DNA of 64,000 nt, taken from Archivesica marissinica (Eukaryota; Mollusca; Bivalvia; Venerida; Vesicomyidae). The stretch lies in assembly GCA_014843695.1 (NCBI GenBank), contig CM026400.1:10421970-10485969 (forward strand). Direction: 5' to 3'. Position 1 is the first letter of the stretch. Every line of letters begins with the position of its first letter. This document shows positions 53,156 to 64,000 of the stretch, in pieces. A model generated the notes under the pieces. The model saw only the letters and a list, made by a program, of their open reading frames with translations, was not told where the DNA came from and searched no databases. Made by a program: the position numbers and the translations under genes.

Positions 53156-53390
53156 TTTTACGTTTAATTGTCATCGCTACCGGTTGCCCATATCAGCTAC
53201 GCCTCCTGAAGAGATTAGTCATTTTAGATTGTGTAGGATAGTGCCCAAAACATGATAAAGCACCGGCACGAGACCTCGGTTTAAAGTCCCATCTGAAAGA
53301 CTGTTAATATTATTAGGGTCAGATGGAGGATCGAATCTGCGATCCCTGGATTCGCAGTCCAAAGTATTAACCTATATCGGTATGCCGTGC
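53156..53390 (-). mobile_element. tRNA-derived SINE, family A
   Basis: On the minus strand it has GGACTGCGAATCCAGG (anticodon arm), box B GCAGATTCGATCCTCC, the body CCTAATAATATTAACAGTC and TTTCAGATGGGACTTTAA. The 3' end has CTTCAGGAGGCGTAG, ATATGGGCAACCGGTAGCGA and TTAAACGTAAAAC. Its tail abuts the head of the copy at 52852, so the two lie head to tail. The open frame at 53281-53664 overlaps this SINE and is not a gene. Confidence 0.83.
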
Positions 53391-53424
53391 TTGTACTTCG
53401 TACATAGCTCTGTCCGCCCGAGGG

Positions 53425-53665
53425 CACTGTAAGTGAAGGACCAATGATCGCCCACCCTTTGAGGGTTGACCCCGAGGAGAACATTTCTCGTCTTAATGAT
53501 TGTTTTAAAGTTGCAATATGGTATAGTGTTAACAGCACTGTATACTTAATGTTTAAATCTGATGAATCCTGGCTTAAGATTTGTATCTCCAGAGGAGACT
53601 CAGGGTGGTGGTCACATGGGTAGAACCAGCGACCTTCCGCAAGCCAGCGGGTAGTTGGATACATG
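53425..53665 (-). mobile_element. Possible further tRNA-derived SINE (family C)
   Basis: On the minus strand CTACCCGCTGGCTTGCGGAA and GGTCGCTGGTTCTACCC look like degraded box A and box B. CACCACCCTGAGTCTCCTCTGG follows and the element may extend to CCCTCGGGCGG. No second copy is present in the window, so this rests on the tRNA-like head alone. Confidence 0.4.
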
Positions 53666-54171
53666 TTATGATGAGGTGTTTAATGTTATTACTAGAGCTG
53701 ATTAAGAATAAACATTTTCCAACGAATTTTTAAGAAAGTGGATACCGAATTTGCAATACTTGGGAAAACTTGACCACTCTCAAAAAAGAAATCTCATTTT
53801 TTATAGAATAAATTCGTTTTATTCCCGTAAAATTGTATTGTTTCCACATGCTAATAACATATTGCAATGATGTGAAAGACAGACACATTCCAGAGTTCTG
53901 TACGAAAACATTGAAACAGTTGTGTGATGTGAATAACAGCTCCGATGTGTGTTGACCCTGTCTTCATCTGCTAATGTTGTTATGTTGGTGGTATTGTGTG
54001 TTTGACAGCTGTTGTTTTAGAGAAATCATTCCAGCATCGCCTCCCTACCATCAGCAACAATACCAGGCATAACATATGCCAAACAGTTTGGCATTTCTTT
54101 GCACAAGATGTCCTCCCTTCCAAAAATACCAATCATAATATGTATCTAGTTCATCATAGTTATGTAGGTCA
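53666..54171. other. Unique spacer
   Basis: AT-rich single-copy sequence with no recognised exon. The 63-codon plus-strand frame at 53996-54187 runs into the 29-bp array and has no recognisable domain. Confidence 0.55.
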
Positions 54172-56010
54172 AGGGATCAGTGATTGATGAATATATGCCC
54201 TGGGATGATCAGTGATTGATGAATAATTATATGCCCTGGGATCAGTGATTGATGAATATATGCCCATGTAGCAGTGATTGATGAATATATGCCATGGGAT
54301 GATCAGTGATTGATGAATAATTATATGCCTTGGGATCAGTGATTGATGAATATATGCCCATGTAGCAGTGATTGATGAATATATGCCCTGGGATGATCAG
54401 TGATTGATGAATAATTATATGCCTTGGGATCAGTGATTGGTGAATATATGCCCATGTAGCAGTGATTGATGAATATATGCCCTGGGATGATCAGTGATTG
54501 ATGAATAATTATATGCCTTGGGATCAGTGATTGGTGAATATATGCCCTGGGATTAGTGATTGGTGAATATATGCCCTGGTATTAGTGATTGGTGAATATA
54601 TGCCTTGGTATTAGTGATTGGTGAATATATGCCTTGGTATTAGTGATTGGTGAATATATGCCCTGGGATCAGTGATTGGTGAATATATGCCCTGGTATTA
54701 GTGATTGGTGAATATATGCCCTGGTATTAGTGATTGGTGAATATATGCCCTGGTATTAGTGATTGGTGAATATATGCCCTGTAGCAGTGATTGGTGAATT
54801 ATGCCCGGGATCAGTGATTGGTGAATATATGCCCTGGTATTAGTGATTGGTGAATATATGCCTGGTATTAGTGATGGTGAATATATGCCCTGGTATTAGT
54901 GATTGGGAATATATGCCCTGGTATTAGTGATTGGTGAATATATCCCTGGTATTAGTGATGGTGAATATATGCCCTGGGATTAGTGATTGGTGAATATATG
55001 CCCTGGTATTAGTGATTGGTGAATATATGCCTTGGTATTAGTGATGGTGAATATGCCTTGGTATTAGTGATTGGTGAATATATGCCCTGGGATCAGTGAT
55101 TGGTGAATATATGCCCTGGTATTAGTGATTGGTGAATATATGCCCTGGTATTAGTGATTGGTGAATATATGCCCTGGTATTAGTGATTGGTGAATATATG
55201 CCCATGTAGCAGTGATTGGTGAATATATGCCCTGGGATCAGTGATTGGTGAATATATGCCCTGGTATTAGTGATTGGTGAATATATGCCCTGGTATTAGT
55301 GATTGGTGAATATATGCCCTGGTATTAGTGATTGGTGAATATATGCCCTGGTATTAGTGATTGGTGAATATATCCCTGGTATTAGTGATTGGTGAATATA
55401 TGCCCTGGTATTAGTGATTGTGAATATATGCCCTGGTATTAGTGATTGGTGAATATATGCCCTGGTATTAGTGATTGGTGAATATATGCCCTGGTATTAG
55501 TGATTGGTGAATATATGCCCTGGTATTAGTGATTGGTGAATATATGCCCTGGTATTAGTGATTGGTGAATATATGCCCTGGTATTAGTGATTGGTGAATA
55601 TATGCCCTGGTATTAGTGATTGGTGAATATATGCCCTGGTATTAGTGATTGGTGAATATATCCCTGGTATTAGTGATTGGTGAATATATGCCCTGGTATT
55701 AGTGATTAGTGAATATATGCCCTGGTATTAGTGATTGGTGAATATATGCCCTGGGATCAGTGATTGGTGAATATATGCCCTGGTATTAGTGATTGGTGAA
55801 TATATGCCCTGGTATTAGTGATTGGTGAATATATGCCCTGGTATCAGTGAATGATGAATATATGCCCTGGTATTAGTGATTGGTGAATATATGCCCTGGT
55901 ATTAGTGATTGGTGAATATATGCCCGGGTATTAGTGATTGATGAATTATGCCCTGGGATTAGTGATTGATGAATATATGCCCTGGTATTAGTGATTGGTG
56001 AATATATCCT
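54172..56010. repeat. 29-bp minisatellite array
   Basis: About 63 copies of a 29-bp unit with the core GTGATTGGTGAATATATGCC. The left end (to about 54540) uses GATTGATGAA and carries a 94-bp trimer: the GGGATGATC marker lies at 54202, 54296, 54390 and 54484. The rest is a homogeneous TATTAGTGATTGG run with frequent single-base dropouts, possibly assembly noise. Confidence 0.95.
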
Positions 56011-56011
56011 G

Positions 56012-56034
56012 GCATCATCATCATCACAATCATC

Positions 56035-56121
<87 letters not shown>

Positions 56122-56158
56122 CCACCACCACCACCACCACCATCATCATCATCATAAG
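56012..56158. repeat. (CAT)n microsatellite
   Basis: About 147 bp of CAT/CAC trinucleotides, with a short CAC-only run in the middle. It follows directly on the 29-bp array. Open frames (poly-His or poly-Asp) are artefacts. Confidence 0.96.
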
Positions 56159-56296
56159 CATCGTCATCATCGTCATTATTGCAATCATTGTCATCCATCA
56201 CCGTTGTCACCACCAGCATCACAATTACATTGGTATGAATGTACAACGAATATATATCATGTGGCTCGGTGACTACATTCCTCGAAAGAGTGGGGT
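56159..56296. other. Short unique spacer
   Basis: A decayed CAT-like edge passing into about 80 bp of unique sequence. Nothing recognised. Confidence 0.55.
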
Positions 56297-56690
56297 GCCA
56301 TATAATCCAACAGCCCAATACCCCACCCACCTCTGACATATAATCCAACAGCCCAATACCCCACCCACCTCTGACATATAATCCAACAGCCCAATACCCC
56401 ACCCACCTCTGACATATAATCCAACAACCCAATACCCCACCCACCTCTGATACATAATACAACAGCCCCATACCCCACCCACTCTGACATATAATACAAA
56501 AGCTCCATACCCCACCCATCTCTGACATATAATACAAAAGCTCCATACCCCACCCATCTCTGACATATAATCCAACAGCTCCATACCCTACCCACTCTGA
56601 CATATAATACAAAAGCTCCATACCCCACCTATCTCTGACATATAATCCAAAAGCCCCATACCCCACCCACCTCTGACACACAGGGATTCG
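56297..56690. repeat. 38-bp minisatellite, left block
   Basis: About ten copies of a 38-bp unit with the core ACCCACCTCTGACATATAAT and CCAACAGCCC. The same unit makes up 57185-64000. The left six copies carry CCACCTCTG, mostly unlike the CCATCTCTG and CCATCACTG forms of the main block. Confidence 0.95.
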
Positions 56691-57184
56691 GCACGTTTGG
56701 GGGTACTAGTATATATATTTAAGTACAGGGATTTAACTCTGTGGGATGTCAGATTTCGCATCGATCAGTAAAATGGCCCTATCTGAAACAATTTTGTACA
56801 AATCTGTCCAAATATAACGCCTATCCCGAGTCTTTATATTGTTCTTCAAATAAAACACAACTTTAAGCTGCATGCATGTATACTTTGCAAACAATTGCCA
56901 CAGACATTGGCCATAGCAGGTCACATTTCCATACTAGGACACGGGTTCTGTGAGCAACAAAAAAAACTTCGACGGGAGAGTTTTAACAGTGAATAGCATT
57001 ATCAATAAAATGTGTTTCCATTAACTTGTAGGTTTATTCGGCAAAAATGTACGTCAAAAAGAGATTTCGTAGAATTTTTCAATTTGTTTTGACAATTTCT
57101 CAAGCGGCGTAGTTCGCGTTAAAACGAGCGTTCTGATTGGATTATGATTATTCTTCATAAAAAAACAAACATCTAGTTACATTC
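56691..57184. other. 494-bp unique block inside the 38-bp array
   Basis: Non-repetitive, AT-rich sequence that splits the 38-bp array. It could be an inserted element or the original single-copy DNA between two array expansions. There are no clear terminal inverted repeats. Polyadenylation-like AATAAA hexamers occur on the plus strand near 56849 and 57004. The minus-strand frame 56733-56924 (63 codons) matches nothing I know. Confidence 0.6.
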
Positions 57185-60100
57185 TAATATCTAACAGCCC
57201 AATAACCCACCCATCTCTGACATATAATACAAGAGCCCAATACCCCACCCATCTCTGACATATAATACAAGAGCCCAATACCCCACCCATCTCTGACATA
57301 TAATACAAGAGCCCAATACCCCACCCATCTCTGACATATAATACAACAGCCCCATACCCCACCATCTCTGAAATATAATACAACAGCCCCATACCCCACC
57401 AATCTCTGACATATAATACAACAGCCCCATACACCACCCATCTCTGACATATAATACAACAGCCCAATACCCCACCCATCTCTGAAATATAATACAACAG
57501 CCCCATAACCCACCAATCTCTGACATATAATACAACAGCCCCATACACCACCCATCTCTGACATATAATACAGCAGCTCCTTGTCCCACCGATCTCTGAC
57601 ATATAATACAACAGCTCCATACACTACCCATCTCTGGCATATAATACAACAGCCCAACAGCCACTCATCTATGACATACAATGCAACAGCCCGATACCCC
57701 ACGCATCTCTGACATTAAATACAACAGCCCCATACCCCACCCATCTCTGACATTTAATACAAAATTCCCATACCCACCCATCTCTGACATATAATACAAC
57801 AGCCCTCTGTCCCACCCATCTCTGACATATAAAACAACAGCCCCATACACCACCCATCTCTGACATATAATACAACAACCCCCTGTCCCATCCATCTCTG
57901 ACATATAATACAACAGCCCCATACCCCATCCATCTCTGACATATAATCCAACAACCCCATACCATACACATCTCTGACATATAATACAATAGCGCCATAC
58001 CCCACCCATCTCTGACATATAATACAACAGCCCCCTGTCCTACCCATCTCTGACATATAATACAACAGCACCCTGTCCCACCCATCTCTGACATATAATA
58101 CAACAGCACCCTGTACCACCCATCTCTGACTTAAAATACAACAGCACCATACCCCACCCATCTCTGACTTAAAATACAACAGCCCCTGTCCCACCATCTC
58201 TGACATATAATACAACAGCCCCATATCCCACCCATGTCTGACATATAATACAACAGCACCATGTCCCACCCATCTCTGACTTAAAATACAACAGCCCCCT
58301 GTCCCACCATCTCTGACATATAATACAACAGCCCCATATCCCACCCATCTCTGACATATAATACAACAGCCTCATACCCCACCCATCTCTGACATATAAT
58401 ACAACAGCCCGATATCCCACCCATCTCTGACATATAATACAACAGCACCATGTCCCACCCATCTCTGACTTAAAATACAACAGCCCCCTGTACCACCATC
58501 TCTGACATATAATACAACAGCCCCATATCCCACCCATCTCTGACATATAATACAACAGCCCATGTCCGAACCATCTCTGAAATATAATACAACAGCGCAC
58601 AGCCCCACCCATCTCTGACATATAATACAACAGCCCACAGCCCCACCCATCTCTGACATGTAATACAACAGCCCAATATCCCACCCATCTCTGACATATA
58701 ATACAACAGCCTCAAACCCCACCCATCTCTGACATAAAATACAACAGCCCCATGTCCCACCCATCTCTGACATATAATACAACAGCCCCATACCCCACCC
58801 ATCTCTGACATATAATACAACAGCCCCCTGTCCCACCTATCTCTGACATATAATACAACAGCACCGTGTCCCACCCATCTCTGACATATAATACAACAGC
58901 CCCATACACCACCCATCTCTGACATATAATACAACAGCCCAATATTCCACCCATCTCTGACATATAATATAACAGCACCATGTCCCACCCATCTCTGGAA
59001 TATAATACAACAGCCCCCTATCCCACCCATCTCTGACATATAATACAACAGCACCCTGTCCCACCCATCTCTGACATATAATACAACAGCCCCCTGTCCC
59101 ACCCATCTCTGACATATAATACAACAGCCCCATATACCACACATCTCTGACATATAATACAACAACCCCATACACCACCTATCTCTGACATATAATACAA
59201 CAGCAAGATATCCCACCCATCTCTGACATATAACACAACAGCTCAATAGCCCAACCATCACTGATATATAATACAAAAGCCCCATATCCCTCCCGTCTCT
59301 GACATATAATACAACACCCCCTATCTCACCCATCGCTGACATATAATACAAACGCACCCTGTCCCACCCATCTCTGACATATAATACAACAGCCCAATAA
59401 CCCACCCATCTCTGACATATAATACAACAGCGCCCTGTCCCACCCATCTCTGAAATATAATACAACAGCCCCATACACCACCCATCTCTGACATATAATA
59501 CACAACAGCGCCATACACCACCCATCACTGACATATAATACAACAGCCCAATATCCCACCAATCACTGACATATAATACAACAGACCCCTGTCCCACCCA
59601 TCTCTGAAATATAATATAACAGCCCAATATCCCACCCATCACTGAAATATAATACAACAGCCCCCTGTCCCACCCATCTCTGACATATAATACAACAGCC
59701 CAATATCCCACACATCACTGACATATAATACAACAGCCCCCTGTCCCACCCATCTCTGACATATAATACAACAGCCCAATATCCCACCCATCACTGAATA
59801 TAATACAACAGCCCACAGCCCCACCCATCTCTGACATATAATACAACAGCCCCATACCCCACCCATCTCTAGACATATAATACAACAGCCCCATACCCAC
59901 ATCTCTAGACATATAATACAGCAGCCCCATACCCCACCCATCTATGACATATAATACAGCAGCCCCATACCCACCCATCTCTGACATATAATACAACAGC
60001 CCCATACACCACCCATCTCTAGACATATAATACAGCAGCCCCATACACCACCCATCTATGACATATAATACAGCAGCCCCATACCCACCCATCTCTGACA

Positions 60101-63100
60101 AATAATACAACAGCCCCATACCCCCCATCTATGACATATAATACAGCAGCCCCATACCCCACCCATCTCTGACAAATAATACAACAGCCCCATACCCCAC
60201 CCATATCTGACATATAATACAACAGCCCCATATCCCAACCGTCTCTGACATATAATACAACAGCACAATACCCCACCCATCTCTGACATATAATACAACA
60301 GCCCCATATCCCACCCGTCTCTGACATATAATACAACACCCACAGTCACACCCATCACTGACATATAATACAACAGCACAATACCCCACCCATCTCTGAC
60401 ATATAATACAACAGCCCCATATCCCACCCGTCTCTGACATATAATACAACACCCCCAGTCACACCCAACACTGACATATAATACAACAGCACCATACCGC
60501 ACCCATCTCTAGACATATAATAACAACAGCCCCATACCCCACCCATCGCTGACATATAATACAACAGCCCAATATCCCACCCATCTCTGACATATAATAC
60601 AACAGCTCCATACCCCACCCATCACTGACATATAATACAACAGCACCATACCCCACCCATCACTGACATATAATACACCAGCCTCATACCACACCCATCA
60701 CTGACATATAATACAACAGCCTCATATCCCACCCATCACTGACATATAATACAACAGCATCATACCCCACCCATCACTGACATATAATTCAACAGCCCCA
60801 TACCCCACCCATCACTGACATATAATACAACAGACTCATACCCCACCCATCACTGACATATAATACAAAAGCCCAATACCCCACCCATCACTGACATATA
60901 ATACAACAGCTCCATACCCCACCCATCACTGACATATAATACAACAGCCCCATACACCACCCATCTCTAGACATATAATACAGCAGCCCCATACACCACC
61001 CATCTATGACATATAATACAGCAGCCCATACCCACCCATCTCTGACAATAATACAACAGCCCCATACCCCACCCATCTCTGACATATAATACAACAGCCC
61101 ATACCCCACCCATCTATGACATATAATACAGCAGCCCCATACCCCACCCATCTCTGACATATAATACAACAGCCCCCTGTCTCACCCATCACTGACATAT
61201 AATACAACAGCCCCATACCCCACCCATCACTGACATATAATACAACAGCACCATACCCCACCCATCTCTGACATATAATACAACAGCCCCATATCCCACC
61301 CGTCTCTGACATATAATACAACACCCCCAGTCACACCCATCACTGACATATAATACAACAGCACCATACCGCACCCATCTCTAGACATATAATAACAACA
61401 GCCCCATACCCCACCCATCGCTGACATATAATACAACAGCCCAATATCCCACCCATCTCTGACATATAATACAACAGCTCCATACCCCACCCATCACTGA
61501 CATATAATACAACAGCCCCATACCCCACCCATCACTGACATATAATACAACAGACTCATACCCCACCCATCACTGACATATAATACAAAAGCCCAATACC
61601 CCACCCATCACTGACATATAATACAACAGCTTCATACCCCACCTATCACTGACATATAATACAACAGCCCCATACCCCACCCATCACTGACATATAATAC
61701 AACAGCCTCATACCCCACCCATCACTGACAAATAATACAACAGCCCCATACCCAACCCATCACTGACATATAATACAACAGCTTCATACCCCACCCATCA
61801 CTGACATATTATACAACAGCCCCATACCCCACCCATCACTGACATATAATACAACAGCCTCATACCACACCCATCACTGACATATAATACAACAGCCTCA
61901 TACCCCACCCATCACTGACATATAATCCAACAGCCCCATACCCCACCCATCACTGACATGTAATACAACAGCACCATACCCCACTCATCACTGACATATA
62001 ATACAACAGCCCCATACCCCACCCATCGCTGACATATAATACAACAGCACCATACCCCACCCATCGCTGACATATAATACAACAGCCTCATACCCCACTC
62101 ATCACTGACATATAATACAACAGCCCCATACCCCACCCATCGCTGACATATAATACAACAGCACCATACCCCACCCATCTCTGACATATAATACAACAGC
62201 ACCATACCCCACCCATCACTGACATATAATACAACAGCCACATACCCCACCCATCACTGACATATAATACAACAGCCCCATACCCCACCCATCACTGACA
62301 TATAATACAACACCCCCTGTCACACCCATCACTGACATATAATACAACAGCCCCATACCCCACCCATCACTGACATATAATACAACAGCACCATACCCCA
62401 CCCATCTCTGACATATAATACAACAGCCCCATATCCCACCCGTCTCTGACATATAATACAACACCCCCAGTCACACCCATCACTGACATATAATACAACA
62501 GCACCATACCGCACCCATCTCTAGACATATAATAACAACAGCCCCATACCCCACCCATCGCTGACATATAATACAACAGCCCAATATCCCACCCATCTCT
62601 GACATATAATACAACAGCTCCATACCCCACCCATCACTGACATATAATACAGCAGCCCCATACCCCACCCATCACTGACATATAATACAACAGACTCATA
62701 CCCCACCCATCACTGACATATAATACAAAAGCCCAATACCCCACCCATCACTGACATATAATACAACAGCTCCATACCCCACCCATCACTGACATATTAT
62801 ACAACAGCCCCATACCCCACCCATCACTGACATATAATACAACAGCCTCATACCACACCCATCACTGACATATAATACAACAGCCTCATACCCCACCCAT
62901 CACTGACATATAATCCAACAGCCCCATACCCCACCCATCACTGACATGTAATACAACAGCACCATACCCCACTCATCACTGACATATAATACAACAGCCC
63001 CATACCCCACCCATCGCTGACATATAATACAACAGCACCATACCCCACCCATCGCTGACATATAATACAACAGCCTCATACCCCACCCATCACTGACATA

Positions 63101-64000
63101 TAATACAACAGCCCCATACCCCCCCATCGCTGACATATAATACAACAGCACCATACCCCACCCATCTCTGACATATAATACAACAGCACCATACCCCACC
63201 ATGACATATAATACAACAGCCACATACCCCACCCATCACTGACATATAATACAACACCCCAACCCCACCCATCACTGACATATAATACAACAGCCCCATA
63301 CCCCACCCATCACTGACATATAATACAACAGCCCCATACCCCACCCATCACTGACATATAATACAACACCCCCTGTCACACCCATCACTGACATATAATA
63401 CAACAGCACCATACCCCACCCATCACTGACATATAATAGAACAGCCCCATACCCCACCCATCACTGACATATAATACAACACCCCCTGTCACACCCATCA
63501 CTGACATATAATACAACACCCCCTGTCTCACCCATCACTGACATATATACAACAGCACCATACCCCACCCATCACTGACATATAATAGAACAGCCCCATA
63601 CCCCACCCATCACTGACATATAATACAACACCCCCTGTCCACACCCATCACTGACATATAATACAACAGCCTCATACCCCACCCATCACTGACATATAAT
63701 ACAACAGCCCCATACCCCACCATCTCTGACATATAATACAACAGCACCATACCCACCCATCTCTGACATATAATACAACAGCCCCATACCCCACCCATCA
63801 CTGACATATAATACAACAGCCCCATAGCCCACCCATCTCTGACATATAATACAACAGCCCCATACCCCAACCATCACTGACATATAATACAACAGCCTCA
63901 TACCCCACCCATCTCTGACATATAATACAACAGCACCACACCCCACCCATCACTGACATATAATACAACAGCCCAATACCCCACCCATCGCTGACATATA
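57185..64000. repeat. 38-bp minisatellite, main block (runs off the right edge)
   Basis: About 179 copies of a 38-bp unit with the core CCCACCCATCTCTGACATAT. Units left of about 59200 mostly have CATCTCTG; those on the right increasingly have CATCACTG. Higher-order copies exist: the variant TCTAGACATATAATAACAAC lies at about 60508, 61380 and 62520, the last two 1140 bp (30 x 38) apart. Many minus-strand frames of 60-400 codons are artefacts of the repeat. The array is cut by the window end. Confidence 0.96.

Noticed and set aside
53281..53664. 127-codon minus-strand frame
   Set aside because: It spans a tRNA-like region and the 5' part of a SINE; the similarity to other SINE copies is at DNA level only.
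55959..63946. Many minus-strand frames (MGYGAVVLYVRDGW-like) in the 38-bp array, and poly-Asp/poly-His frames in the CAT tract
   Set aside because: They are overlapping, frame-rotating translations of the repeats, with no unique sequence.
34365..64000. LIM-domain exons of the homeobox gene
   Set aside because: I read the non-array stretches on the minus strand for the paired zinc-finger C-x2-C / H-x2-C spacing and found nothing convincing. Very small exons could still be missed.

Overview
This is a eukaryotic, non-coding-rich window, most likely from a lophotrochozoan animal and tentatively a mollusc. The supports are a spliced homeobox gene with an intron inside the homeodomain, several tRNA-derived SINEs, and a very high load of minisatellites. 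No operon, ribosome-binding-site logic, phage or CRISPR is present. The exact species cannot be read from the sequence. Bases 501-1500 are a run of exactly 1000 Ns, an assembly gap of unknown true length.

About 55 kb of the 63 kb of called sequence is tandem repeat. It forms about twenty unrelated arrays laid nearly end to end. By unit length, left to right: 17 bp (1-500), gap, 27 bp (1501-7093), 67/70 bp (7094-21297), 43 bp (21298-25957), 13 bp (26446-27640), 21 bp (27712-28641), 22 bp (28776-29132), 42 bp (29929-31415), GT (32213-32603), 48 bp (32979-33314), ACGC (33383-33454), CAA (34683-34713), 18 bp (34735-35514), 56 bp (36056-45747), 28 bp (46188-50483), a GACCA/GACTA pentamer (51176-51946), 22 bp (51998-52466), 29 bp (54172-56010), CAT (56012-56158) and 38 bp (56297-56690 and 57185-64000, running off the end). 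Several arrays carry higher-order periods. Almost every long open frame lies in these arrays and is an artefact of unit lengths divisible by three or lacking stops.

The one gene I can support is the 3' end of a LIM-homeobox gene of the apterous/Lhx2/9 group on the minus strand. One exon (34159-34364) carries homeodomain residues 1-46. The terminal exon (29140-29433) carries residues 47-60 and a short acidic tail to the stop. A 4725-bp intron separates them at the classical 46/47 position and holds three minisatellites, two simple repeats, a SINE and a SINE fragment, and a foldback sequence. The LIM-domain exons are not seen and should lie beyond the right edge.

The non-array sequence also holds at least two or three tRNA-derived SINE families, mostly in minus orientation, and one promoter-like cluster near 50.66-50.80 kb (two TCTCGCGAGA palindromes and an E2F-type site). 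I found no new gene system. The most unusual aspects are the packing of unrelated arrays around and inside a developmental transcription-factor gene, the nested higher-order periods, and a roughly 40-copy CACGTG array about 0.5 kb past the stop codon.
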